Shown here piece by piece: positions 1 to 8,374 of a stretch of DNA of 64,000 bases (position 1 is its first letter; every line of letters starts with the position of its first letter). The notes below the pieces were generated by a model. The model was not told where the DNA came from and made no database searches. It saw nothing but the letters and a program-made list of their open reading frames with translations. This DNA comes from Okeania hirsuta (GTDB lineage: Bacteria > Cyanobacteriota > Cyanobacteriia > Cyanobacteriales > Microcoleaceae): the NCBI RefSeq assembly GCF_003838195.1, contig NZ_RCBY01000013.1, forward strand, positions 1 through 64,000. Direction: 5' to 3'. A program made the translations under genes and the position numbers.

Positions 1-413
1 TGGATGAGTAACCGCCGACGGCCTCAGCAGAAGCAGGAAGTAAACATCAATTTGTCGCATCGATGTGACGCTTTGTATCAGTTTTATGAAGCAGCGGTAG
101 GTTGTAAGTTAGGTAAGCGAAAAATCATTATAGATTTTATATTCCCTCACAGGAGTGCGCATTCCCTCTCTTGGTCGGCATTCCCATGGCGAGGAGACCT
201 CGCCGGGTTCCGACTGCTTGCGTCTATCGCACCCCGCGGGGTCGCACCGCTGTTCCCTGTTTCCTTTGACAAAAATTGGATGTATAGTTGAGATGCAAAA
301 CAGCTTATTATAATTAAAGTCCTTTTTAATGAAAATCATTAAGAATTATGATATGGAATATTAACAAGGAAGCAGAATATAAAGAATTTAGTTACTCCTG
401 TATAAAATCATCT
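1..413. other. Intergenic, no convincing gene
   Basis: An open frame of 95 codons starts near the left edge but has no recognisable domain, and its second half runs through a GC-rich dispersed repeat (about 155-252). A related copy of that repeat lies at about 57650-57786, with the shared elements CTCTCTTGGTCG, TTCCCATGGCG and CGCGGGG. The stretch is therefore best read as intergenic, possibly with the tail of a gene outside the window. Confidence 0.5.
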
Positions 414-1115
414 TTATACTGGTGCTTCAAACTTATAGCCAACTTTAATAATAGTTTTTATATATTCAAAATCACAACCACAACTTTTTATTTTCTTGCG
501 AATCTGACTAATATGCACATCACAAACTTTTGCGCTGCCAAACCAATGACTATCTTCACCCTTAAATACTTTATCGCACAATTCAGAGCGACTCCAAACA
601 TATCCTGGTTGATTAGCCATACAAAATAATAAATTAAATTGTAGATTAGTTAGAGAAACAATTTTATGCTGAAATCTTACTTCTTTTTCAACATTATTTA
701 TTACTAAATCCCCAAATACAAGCCGTTCTAATTTTATCGGAGAAAGTAACCTTTGACGTTTCAATATTGCTTTAAGACGAGCATTCAGTTCTACTAAACT
801 AAATGGTTTTGTGAGATAATCATCAGCACCTAACTGAAAAGCTCGGACTTTAGCTACTTCATCACATAGACTGCTCAACATCAGTACCAACACATCATTG
901 TAACTCTGCATTTCCTGACAAAGCTGAAAACCAGTAGTATCTGGTAGATTTATATCTAAAACAACTAAGTCTGGTTGAAATTCTTTAAATAAAATTAAAG
1001 CTGTTTTACCATCTTCTGCGGACTCTACTTGATATTCTTGGTTAGTTAAAAAACGATGAACTAAAATTCTGATTGCCTGGTCATCATCAACTACAAGAAT
1101 TTTATGAGATGCCAT
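414..1115 (-). CDS. OmpR-family response regulator
   Basis: This is a two-component response regulator of 233 residues, a DNA-binding transcription factor. The receiver domain (about 4-118) has the acidic pocket D10-D12, the phospho-acceptor D54 in VVLDINLPD and the conserved Lys in YLTKPF. A winged-helix effector domain follows (about 128-230), with the usual OmpR/PhoB features: a RSELCDKVF segment, a recognition-helix region rich in basic residues, and a C-terminal YKTIIK-like hairpin. Length and order are normal for the family. No histidine kinase is adjacent, so the signal and target genes cannot be told from context. It stands alone, flanked by repeats and transposon remnants. Start ATG at 1113-1115. 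Confidence 0.93.
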   Translation of the reverse strand: MASHKILVVDDDQAIRILVHRFLTNQEYQVESAEDGKTALILFKEFQPDLVVLDINLPDTTGFQLCQEMQSYNDVLVLMLSSLCDEVAKVRAFQLGADDYLTKPFSLVELNARLKAILKRQRLLSPIKLERLVFGDLVINNVEKEVRFQHKIVSLTNLQFNLLFCMANQPGYVWSRSELCDKVFKGEDSHWFGSAKVCDVHISQIRKKIKSCGCDFEYIKTIIKVGYKFEAPV

Positions 1116-1190
1116 ATTAACAACGCTCCTAATTTTTCCACAGGTACATTACCAGTTTAACTCCTACGACAATTATCGCAAACTAACCTA

Positions 1191-1332
1191 ATAGACATCT
1201 CCTATCATAAAAAATCAAATCAATTATCACACTAGATATATCAATTCTTTCCCCTCCTGGGAGGGGGAGGGGCGAGGGGTGGGTTCCCTACAGCAAAGCT
1301 GCCTACTGCCTCTTTTGGAGGAGATGTCTAAT
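1191..1332. repeat. MITE-like element, AGACATCTCC family
   Basis: The ends are inverted: ATAGACATCTCC on the left and GGAGATGTCTAAT on the right. The interior holds an AT-rich arm and the dispersed GC-rich block CCCCTCCTGGGAGGGG followed by GGGGTGGGTTCCCTAC. Related partial copies lie near 22815-22930, 32088-32230 and 54090. There is no coding content. Confidence 0.6.
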
Positions 1333-1582
1333 AAGTCTAAAAAATGTAATTTTTCAGATTTATAATATGGCACATCATTTATATTATGTTAGAGCTTTGT
1401 TGGATGAAAGTCGCGATCGCAGCAACCCCCTCCTTGGGGTAAATAACAGCTTGACATAATCTATGATTATCTAGTACCTGGACTTTTGAAAAAAAATGAA
1501 GTAAAATAGTCTCAAGTTATTATATAATCTTGTTTTTACCTCAAAAGGCTAGCTGATCAAAGAAACAACCTTGTCTGCCTGA

Positions 1583-1762
1583 CCACCATGGTTTGAAAAG
1601 TGGTGTCAAAAATTCGAGGATTTATGGAAAATTCAGGGTCAAAAAAAAGGGTTTCGTTATTACTTAGCAGTACTACTTGGAGAAAGTCAACGGAAAAATA
1701 TAGCTCCAATGACCAACAATCTCCTTAGTGCTTCATATCATAACATATTGTCAGAAACATTG
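1583..1762 (+). pseudogene. IS701-like transposase, N-terminal remnant
   Basis: Translating from the TGG at 1589 gives WFEKWCQKFEDL and then GFRYYLAVLLGESQRKN. This matches the conserved N-terminal region of IS701-like DDE transposases (a W-C-x-x-F motif, then GFR-Y-GLLGES-RKN). The frame stops soon after and no catalytic core follows. A C-terminal remnant of the same kind of transposase lies at about 47090-47610, but the two are 45 kb apart. It is a dead fragment. Confidence 0.6.
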
Positions 1763-1843
1763 ATAATCATGCTACTAGGATTCAAAACTGAACTGTGCCC
1801 AATTGAAGAAGGAGACAGGAGACAGGAGACAGGAGGAAAATTA

Positions 1844-1917
1844 CATGGGGATTCGCTCCCCCAAGTAATGCGTGAACACCCCCGTTGACGGTGGGGTATT
1901 AAACCCACAAAGAAAAT
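1844..1917. repeat. Dispersed repeat, three copies in window
   Basis: A unit of about 75 bp begins CATGGGGATTC and ends GGTGGGGTATTAAACCCAC. Further copies are at about 46463-46560 (with an internal GC-rich insertion) and 46623-46692. Each copy is preceded by a heptamer tandem repeat (GGAGACA or GGAGTCA). Function unknown. Confidence 0.65.
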
Positions 1918-1984
1918 GATAACCGACAAAAAACCTGACTAGCTAAACACGCGCTGTGTAGTTTGCTGGCGCAAAGCTTTCCTA

Positions 1985-2690
1985 TCGGAATGCTACCGCA
2001 AACGCTAACGTCACGCTTGGAATTGGGGATTATGGTTGACTAGAAACATCCTTAATCACAATTCCAATAATCCTGAGAGTAAGCTGAAATCTCCTACTGC
2101 GATTGATTTGCATAAACTATTAGTAGCAATGGTTAAACCTAACAACTGTTGGTATGATTAAGTATCTAAAACAGCACCTCAATATGCTTTAAGGTATTTA
2201 TCATCAGCTTGGAAACGTTGCTTTAACAAAGTGTCGGGAGTGCCTATATTTAAGAAAAAAGGTAGGGATGATGGTTTTCCTACCGAATGCTACGCAAACA
2301 CTCTAGATGTGTCAATATCGGTAGGTTTTAATCATATAAAATTGCCCCGAATTGGATGGATTAAAACTTATGAACTTTTACCAGATAATATCATATCATG
2401 TCCGGATAATTAGTTATAAAAAAACTTTCTCCTTCGACTCCAGTTGTTCTTCTTTATTACCTCTTTCCTCCTGACTCCTGACTCCTGAATCCTGACTCCT
2501 CCGTAGTTATTTATTTATCACTGTTTAACCGGACATGATATAAAATCACTAGCGACACTCTCAACTGGTGAGGTATTTCCTGGTGCTAAATCTTATAGAA
2601 AGTTAGAAGCTAAACTCTCTCAGTTGCAATATTTAAACCGACATAAAACTAAGTTCTCTAGCAATGGGAAAAAGGCTAAACTATAGCTGG
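1985..2690 (+). pseudogene. IS200/IS605 TnpB remnant, interrupted
   Basis: Pieces of a TnpB RNA-guided nuclease can be read in order. They are a segment with SPTAIDLHKLLVAM and PNNCWYD, then FKKKGRDDGF followed by IKLPRIGWIKTYE, and, after an interruption, ATLSTGEVFPGAKSYRKLEAK with LSQLQYLNRHKTKF. These are typical OrfB N- and mid-region sequences. There are in-frame stops, and a MITE occupies 2393-2541. A small dispersed repeat adds about nine residues (PTECYANTL) after the GRDDGF motif. The C-terminal catalytic half with its zinc ribbon is missing, so this cannot be functional. Confidence 0.7.
2393..2541. repeat. MITE-like element, ATATCATGTCCGG family
   Basis: The termini are inverted: ATATCATGTCCGGATAATTAG on the left and AACCGGACATGATAT on the right, about 149 bp apart. 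The interior has a T/C-rich arm with CTCCTGA heptamers and then a TTATTTATCACTG arm. It lies inside a tnpB remnant. The best comparable full copies are at 44186-44341, 51823-51976 and 57788-57928. Confidence 0.8.
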
Positions 2691-2778
2691 AATCTGCTGT
2701 ATGTTGGGTTTCATTCTTCAACCCAACCTACGCCTGTAGCAAGATTCTATGTCACAGATTACTTTTGACTCTTGACTT

Positions 2779-4449
2779 CTAAAACTCCTGTTTTTTCAAT
2801 TTGACAAAAATATCATAATTAGTTGTACGATTATTACTTACAATAGACGTCACTCCAATAGATTCCATACCATCTATCCAAACTTTTTGATTTGGAGGTA
2901 GTTGCGGAATAGAAAGATTTTGAGGATTGAAACTTTTACTAATATCAAGGAAAAAATTACCGTTAAAAGATTCTGACTCTGGTGGTAAACTTTTTTGTAA
3001 TACCGCACTTTCAGCCATAGAAGTTGTTGGCGCGGGTAAAATTTGATTCTCTACAGAACCTCCTAATGTAAAAAATGCCACATTCCCATTCAACCAACCA
3101 CGAATTACGGTAAAACCACCAAATGGTGAAGTCCACTTAACAACAGCTTCTCCACTGGCAACAGCTTCACCTACCTCAAATTCTTGGTTTTTCATGGCCT
3201 CATCCAACTTTTTCAGTGACTCCTCCGCAGCACGGCGATCGCTTGTTTTGATCATAAAGACAAACCCCGCAGCAAATTTATTTAACTCATCCTTACTTTT
3301 AGGGATAGGCAGCAAAGACAAAGAATATTCTCCTGCCATCCAGTTGAGAAAATCTTCTTCTAAATTCATACCAGTTGTATTCTTAACAGCTTGACGCAAT
3401 GTTTCTGGGTTAATCGGAGCTACTGGGTTAGCTGCTGCATTTTTGACATAATCAGACCACATTTTCTGTAAATTACTGCCAGATATCATCATCAAAGCAT
3501 TTCCCGGAATTCGATTTAACATTTCCATAGCTTTGTTTTCTACGGTAAACTTTTTCTGACTATTAGGTTTTAGCCAAGAAATAGCTTTTAAATTTATACC
3601 TTCAGGAACTAAATTGATGCTAGCTGCCACTCCTTGGTTATCCTCAAGTTGTTTGAGATTTTCCTCAGAAACAGGAGTAATAGATTTACTAGAACTATAA
3701 GCAGCAGCAACAGGAATATTCACATATACCAAACCAAAGGGTGAAGGAGTTTCCAGTTTCTTGATCGCTTCTGTATAACCAGGAACTTTTGCCAGAGACT
3801 CGTCTCCTTTATAAATATCGATCGCCTGATTTATTGAAGTCTGGGAGTCAGTAATTACTAAATACTGATTCCCCAATGCTGCAGCAGAAATATCTTGCTT
3901 GGGCACTCCTTCCGTTTCTGTGATTTCAATACCTCTATAAGTACGTTTAACTAATTGACCTTTTTGAAGAGAGCGTGGTCGGTCTAAAACTTGTTTGGCC
4001 TTAACTGGATCGGCGATCGGCAAGACCACCACAGTTGCTTGTTGAGCTGGAGGTGGAGGAGGAGAGTCGGGAGCAGTAGAGTTAGCTGGTTCTAGAGTTT
4101 GCTTGCGCAATAAAGCAATCATTATTTCCTCTCCTACCCAAGGTTGAATATCTCGTTGATAGTTATAACCATAAGTCGTGAGAAAGCGATCGCGCAGTTG
4201 CCCCAATAGATTTTTAAAAGCAGTTTGAGATTCTGGTGTGCCAAACTGTTGCAGTCTTTCCCATTGACTGGGGTTACTAGAGACAGAAATAGTCATCATT
4301 GCATCTTTGGGCACAACTTCAGCACCTACTGGCAAATTATCTGCTGTTTCTTTGGAAGCTACTATAATGTAGCCAGCGACACTACCAATAATCATTAATA
4401 CGGTTGCCCCTAGTAAGGTTAAGGGTAAGGTTTTATCTTGTTTTTTCAT
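2779..4449 (-). CDS. DUF3352 family membrane-anchored protein
   Basis: A 556-residue protein of the cyanobacterial DUF3352 family, whose function is unknown. After a short basic N-terminus, one hydrophobic helix (about residues 10-31) is followed by a large soluble domain, so it is probably anchored in the plasma or thylakoid membrane with the bulk outside the cytoplasm. Family hallmarks visible are the early VVPKDAMMTISVSSNP segment, a GEEIMIALL strand and repeated two-layer alpha/beta units with the pattern AAxLGNQYLVITDS. A proline run (about residues 128-136) forms a linker. It lies downstream of and co-directional with the eCIS cluster but is separated from it by 500 bp of repeats, so I do not place it in that operon. 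Confidence 0.85.
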   Translation of the reverse strand: MKKQDKTLPLTLLGATVLMIIGSVAGYIIVASKETADNLPVGAEVVPKDAMMTISVSSNPSQWERLQQFGTPESQTAFKNLLGQLRDRFLTTYGYNYQRDIQPWVGEEIMIALLRKQTLEPANSTAPDSPPPPPAQQATVVVLPIADPVKAKQVLDRPRSLQKGQLVKRTYRGIEITETEGVPKQDISAAALGNQYLVITDSQTSINQAIDIYKGDESLAKVPGYTEAIKKLETPSPFGLVYVNIPVAAAYSSSKSITPVSEENLKQLEDNQGVAASINLVPEGINLKAISWLKPNSQKKFTVENKAMEMLNRIPGNALMMISGSNLQKMWSDYVKNAAANPVAPINPETLRQAVKNTTGMNLEEDFLNWMAGEYSLSLLPIPKSKDELNKFAAGFVFMIKTSDRRAAEESLKKLDEAMKNQEFEVGEAVASGEAVVKWTSPFGGFTVIRGWLNGNVAFFTLGGSVENQILPAPTTSMAESAVLQKSLPPESESFNGNFFLDISKSFNPQNLSIPQLPPNQKVWIDGMESIGVTSIVSNNRTTNYDIFVKLKKQEF

Positions 4450-4949
4450 TTTTAATTAAAATAGGAAGTAAGGAATAGGAGTTGGCAAGAGGTAATAATA
4501 TTTGTATCAAAATATTTATTCAAATGGTATTATAGATATATACAAAAATAATTTGCTATAAATTCAAAATTATATCAAGACTTATCCATAAACGCTATTG
4601 GTAGGGTGTGTTAGCGGTATCTTAACTGAGCAAAACCCTATATCTATTGTCAGCGCGTAAGTTCCGATATAGGCCCAGTAGGGTGTGTTTTGCTGTCGCA
4701 TAACTCCGTTAACGCTCCACGACATGTTTGCGGAGTATGACCATAGGAAAAAGCGGTAGTGTAACGCACAAAACCCTATATCTATTGTCAGTGCGTAAGT
4801 CCCGATATAATTATTCAAGATAGGGAGTAGAGGAGATGGGAGCAAATTTCAACCTTTTTCCCTATTCTCTAACTGAACCTCCTGACTTCTGACTTTTGAA
4901 TTATGACTTTTGACTTCTATGATAGTTGTTTATTGTAATTTAACGCTTA
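4450..4949. other. Repeat-rich intergenic stretch
   Basis: It contains two direct copies of about 45 bp (near 4627-4675 and 4766-4812) sharing AAAACCCTATATCTATTGTC and GCGTAAGT-CCGATATA. Between them is a GC-rich block with TTAACGCTCCACGAC. The 3' part has CTGACTT-type short repeats. An 87-codon frame across the repeats is not credible as a gene. Confidence 0.6.
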
Positions 4950-5801
4950 TCACCCTGTGAGGACATTATCCCATACCTTACCCATTTTCTGATACTCACG
5001 CCTAATTCCTTGTAAAAGATGTTCCATCATTACTGCACTGTCAGCTTCAGCAGCGAGGAACGCAGCAGCTAAGGCAATATTTTTAATATTCCCACCACTC
5101 AATTTAAACTGCCTTGCCAAAAAATCAAAATCTATATCTGGTGACAAGGGGATTTCCTCAGTCCAAATTCCTTCCCAAATCTGCCGACGACTTGCTTCAT
5201 CTGGTGAGGGAAAGTGAACCGTAAACGCTAACCTACGCACGAATGCTTCATCCAAATTTTGACGCAGATTTGTCGTCAGAATTGATATACCTTCATATTC
5301 TTCCATTTTCTGCAATAGATAGCCAATTTCAATATTGGCGTAGCGATCGTGGGAATCTCGAACTTCAGAACGCTTGCCAAACAAAGCATCTGCTTCGTCA
5401 AACAGCAGGATGGCATTAGCTGTTTCCGCAGCTAGAAAAATGCGGTTCAGATTTTTCTCTGTCTCGCCAATGTATTTACTGACAACCTGGGATAAATCAA
5501 TTTTGTATAACTCAAGTTGTAGTTCACTAGCTATAACTTCCGCAGCCATTGTTTTGCCTGTACCCGGTGGACCAGAAAATAGTACATTTAAACCTTTACC
5601 AATTGATAGTTTGCGGTGAAAACCCCACTTATCATAAACAATATGACGATATTTGGCTTGATTGCAAATTTCTTGGAGTTGAGCAAGTTGATCGGTTGGT
5701 AAGATAATGTCTTGCCAATTATACTTAGAGTTAACTTTGCGAGCTAATTTAACTGAATTAGCTCGCAAAGTTGATCGGTTGGTAAGATAATGTCTTGCCA
5801 A
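4950..5801 (-). CDS. eCIS AAA+ ATPase, C-terminal fragment
   Basis: This is the catalytic half of the eCIS-associated AAA+ ATPase (the Afp15/Pvc15/Cis15 position). Walker A is GPPGTGKT at residues 77-84, Walker B is ILLFDEAD at 131-138, sensor 1 is ILTTN, and the arginine-finger region is AFVRRLAF; a C-terminal helical lid follows. In related systems this ATPase is needed for assembly or loading, but its exact role is not settled. The first 18 or so residues do not look like the family. They are read out of an 83-bp duplication (5685-5832) that also ends the upstream frame. Removing 83 bp would restore one continuous ATPase gene, 4950-7135. This fragment may be made separately if its in-frame ATG is used. 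The RBS is not convincing. Confidence 0.85.
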   Translation of the reverse strand: MARHYLTNRSTLRANSVKLARKVNSKYNWQDIILPTDQLAQLQEICNQAKYRHIVYDKWGFHRKLSIGKGLNVLFSGPPGTGKTMAAEVIASELQLELYKIDLSQVVSKYIGETEKNLNRIFLAAETANAILLFDEADALFGKRSEVRDSHDRYANIEIGYLLQKMEEYEGISILTTNLRQNLDEAFVRRLAFTVHFPSPDEASRRQIWEGIWTEEIPLSPDIDFDFLARQFKLSGGNIKNIALAAAFLAAEADSAVMMEHLLQGIRREYQKMGKVWDNVLTG

Positions 5802-5832
5802 TTATACTTAGAGTTAACTTTGCGAGCTAATT
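5685..5832. repeat. 65-bp direct duplication with 18-nt inverted junction
   Basis: Positions 5685-5749 and 5768-5832 are identical over 65 bp at an offset of 83. The 18-nt spacer 5750-5767 is the exact reverse complement of 5821-5838, and the inverted match extends to 25 nt (5748-5772 against 5816-5840). This is the signature of a template-switch event. It breaks the ATPase frame because 83 is not a multiple of 3. Confidence 0.9.
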
Positions 5833-7135
5833 CAGTTAAATTATTACCAGATTGCTCGCGAGCTGCTACTAATAGATCGTTTAGACTAGGTTTAATTGTA
5901 TTGTTTAATGGCAATTCCTCAAATTCTGAAGCAGCAACCCACAAAGCATGATTACACGCACTTGTAACTGCACCAGCTATTTGCTCTGAACTCAAACGAA
6001 AACGATTAGCAAGGGTATCCAGTTGGCGATCGCTAAGTATAATTCCTTTTGATTCCAAATTTGCTTGCCAGTGGATACGCCGTTGGGAAAAATCAGGCAG
6101 AGGAAAAGGCACAGTAATCATACCTTTAGTCTCGAAAGTTGCTACCCACGACTGTACTCCCGATAAAATTACCACATCTTTTACCTCAGCTAGTCTATCA
6201 AGTAAGCTTTTATATAACAAATGCTGCTCTTTGGTCTGTAGTGCATCTAAACTTTCCAGATAGAGGATAGCATTGTGAAAACAAGCTTCACGGAACAATA
6301 ATTTGAGCAATTGGTCAAAGTCTTCCTTAATTGCTAAAGCTTGAGATAAGTCGGCAATCAATAACTGCCTGTTAAGTTGAGCTGCCAGAGCGATCGCTCC
6401 ACGACGTTTCTCAGCAGGGTGCGAACCAGAGAAATAGATAAGTAAAGGTTGATGTGTATTTTGAGTTTGGATGATTAGTTTAGGAAGTATCCGCTTAATT
6501 TCATCCCGAATGGGGAATTTTTCCTCAACAGCAGGATGAGTTAATAATTGACACCATAATCCTAAACGCGGTTCAAGTCCCTTTTGGTTTAACAGAAAAT
6601 GGATAACTTGGTCATCGAGTTTTAGATAATAGGATAATATTGGTGGCTTAACCTGATGAGGGTCAGGAATTAAGTGAAGTAAGCCGTGTTTGATTAAGGG
6701 TGCATCAGGAGCAAAATGGACTCGTTGCAACAGTTTTGCTTCAGGAGAGGGACATAGTAAATTTAGGGCTAAATCAACACTAGGTCGCTTGCGAGTCACA
6801 TCATCTTGAAGATAAGCGTACAGGCGATCGTAACGCAAATCAATTTCTGGAGCTAGAGCAATGATCATCAAGTCCAAATCAAATGCAGATAAATCGAAAG
6901 TTTGTTTTAACCAGTTTAATGGTATACTATTAATTTTAGTAGATTCAGTATCTACTGCAAATAAAGGTATTCCTGGTTGACGTTCTAGGAGTTGGTTGAC
7001 CTCATCGGGATCGATACGAAGACCTCGATAAGGGTCATTAGCAGCTTCTGAACCGTAGAAAGCTTGTGCTTTTATTACTGCTTGCTCTAGTAATTTATCT
7101 AGCTTTTGTAATGCTGAGAGCAGGTAGTTGAACAT
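5744..7135 (-). CDS. eCIS AAA+ ATPase, N-terminal fragment
   Basis: This is the N-terminal half of the split eCIS ATPase, 463 residues. It holds the family's accessory N-domain (about 1-210, including the conserved LSAFDLDLMIIALAPEIDLR and YDRLYAYLQDD segments) and a first AAA-like domain (about 230-400) whose P-loop is degraded (FSGSHPAEKRRGA instead of GxxxxGK[ST]). It is therefore structural rather than hydrolytic. The last residues (after LARKVNSKYNWQDI) come from the duplicated DNA, and the frame then hits TAG at 5744-5746. Start ATG at 7133-7135. It is the last eCIS gene in transcription order, after the YbjN-type gene. Confidence 0.85.
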   Translation of the reverse strand: MFNYLLSALQKLDKLLEQAVIKAQAFYGSEAANDPYRGLRIDPDEVNQLLERQPGIPLFAVDTESTKINSIPLNWLKQTFDLSAFDLDLMIIALAPEIDLRYDRLYAYLQDDVTRKRPSVDLALNLLCPSPEAKLLQRVHFAPDAPLIKHGLLHLIPDPHQVKPPILSYYLKLDDQVIHFLLNQKGLEPRLGLWCQLLTHPAVEEKFPIRDEIKRILPKLIIQTQNTHQPLLIYFSGSHPAEKRRGAIALAAQLNRQLLIADLSQALAIKEDFDQLLKLLFREACFHNAILYLESLDALQTKEQHLLYKSLLDRLAEVKDVVILSGVQSWVATFETKGMITVPFPLPDFSQRRIHWQANLESKGIILSDRQLDTLANRFRLSSEQIAGAVTSACNHALWVAASEFEELPLNNTIKPSLNDLLVAAREQSGNNLTELARKVNSKYNWQDIILPTDQLCELIQLN

Positions 7136-7190
7136 TTTTTGTATTTTAATATGTGTAGTTCAGAGAATTCATCGGTTTGGATGTATCGCA

Positions 7191-8372
7191 CTACAAGATC
7201 CTGCGGTCGCTTTCGATGAGGGCGATCGCCTCCTCTGGTAAGATGTTCTCATCCATCACTGCCCGGATACCCGGTAAGTAGTAATCCATGATCGTAACGT
7301 TGGCATAAACCAATCGTTTGATGACTTGATGGGTCAGGATGTTGCCTTCAACAGCAATGCTGGTTTTGTAGCGAATTTCACCATCGTTAAAGTCCATCTC
7401 GAAATTGCCGATGATTAAACCATAGTTGAGGCGGGTGAGTAGTTCTGCTATGGCCAATCGTTTTTCTTCGGAGACCAATTCAGGGTAGATCGAATAAAAA
7501 ACAAATTGTTCTTCAGTTTCTCTAGCTTGAGCATAACAGTTCCAGAGACCGTTTTTGCCCTGGTAGGCCATTTGTAAAACAGATTGTCCTTGGAGTTTGG
7601 TGAAAGTCCAATCGTCTTTAGTGAAGTAGGCAATGATGGTTGCCAGGATGGATTCTTCACAAGCAAAATCGTCAGTGTCGTTATCGTTATCCTGAGAAAA
7701 GGCGTTATCGAGCCAAGTGTCGAAGCCTTCAAAGAGGGTACTAACTCCCTTAAGAACTTCATCAGTAGCATCTTGGGTTGTGGCATTAAGTTTGGCAGTA
7801 GTTAAGTTTGTGACAAAGTTGATTATGCCTTCGGCAAGCTGTTCGCTAGCAGTTTCAGGATGATTAAGGATGGCTGGATTGACGTAATGCCAGAAGGTGG
7901 TATAGCCTGTTTCATCATCTTGGTGTATTTGTTTGACGCTGAGGGCAAACCAGTTTTTAGAATTGAGGAATCGTTCAGAGTAGCTCGGGGAGGTTGGTTC
8001 AATTTCAGATGGGGAGACAGAAGAAAGGGACTTTTGACTGAGGCTGATAAGATAGGTTGCGACAGATTCAGCCGTGGTCGCGTACTCCAAAAGCTGGGGA
8101 AACAAATCTGGCTGTAGGGTGATTTCCAGTTGAATATCGTCATCAGGCTGGAAATTACCGTTGGAGAAGGGAGCACGAAATTCAGGGTTGAGGTTAAAAA
8201 AGGCGTGGGCGTCTATTTGTTCGTAAGAAGCAGGGCTCACTTGTAAAGTCAAACGACATTCATTGAGGGGGTCTTCTTGGGTTGTAAGAGCGATATTAAT
8301 GACACGAGCGGTTAGAGGAGGATATGTATCCTCACAAAAAGTTAAATGATGGTTGACCTGATAGTTTTCCAT
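7191..8372 (-). CDS. YbjN-domain protein, possible effector chaperone
   Basis: A protein of about 393 residues. ATG at 8370-8372 is preferred over the TTG two codons earlier. The N-terminal half (1-130) is a beta-rich region of unknown family. The C-terminal part (about 245-390) matches YbjN-type domains, a fold related to type III secretion chaperones; visible hallmarks are the strand WTFTKLQGQSVLQMAYQG, ELLTRLNYGLIIGNFEMDF, GEIRYKTSI and a VYANVTIMDYYLPGI helix. It starts 2 nt after the stop of the giant DUF4157 gene, so the two are almost certainly co-translated. That spacing and the fold suggest it holds or delivers the neighbouring protein; this is inference. The protein is acidic with a D/N-rich linker near residue 230. 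Confidence 0.7.
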   Translation of the reverse strand: MENYQVNHHLTFCEDTYPPLTARVINIALTTQEDPLNECRLTLQVSPASYEQIDAHAFFNLNPEFRAPFSNGNFQPDDDIQLEITLQPDLFPQLLEYATTAESVATYLISLSQKSLSSVSPSEIEPTSPSYSERFLNSKNWFALSVKQIHQDDETGYTTFWHYVNPAILNHPETASEQLAEGIINFVTNLTTAKLNATTQDATDEVLKGVSTLFEGFDTWLDNAFSQDNDNDTDDFACEESILATIIAYFTKDDWTFTKLQGQSVLQMAYQGKNGLWNCYAQARETEEQFVFYSIYPELVSEEKRLAIAELLTRLNYGLIIGNFEMDFNDGEIRYKTSIAVEGNILTHQVIKRLVYANVTIMDYYLPGIRAVMDENILPEEAIALIESDRRIL

Positions 8373-8374
8373 AT

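Noticed and set aside
4-291. 95-codon frame at the left edge
   Set aside because: No domain; its second half is a dispersed GC-rich repeat found again near 57650-57786.
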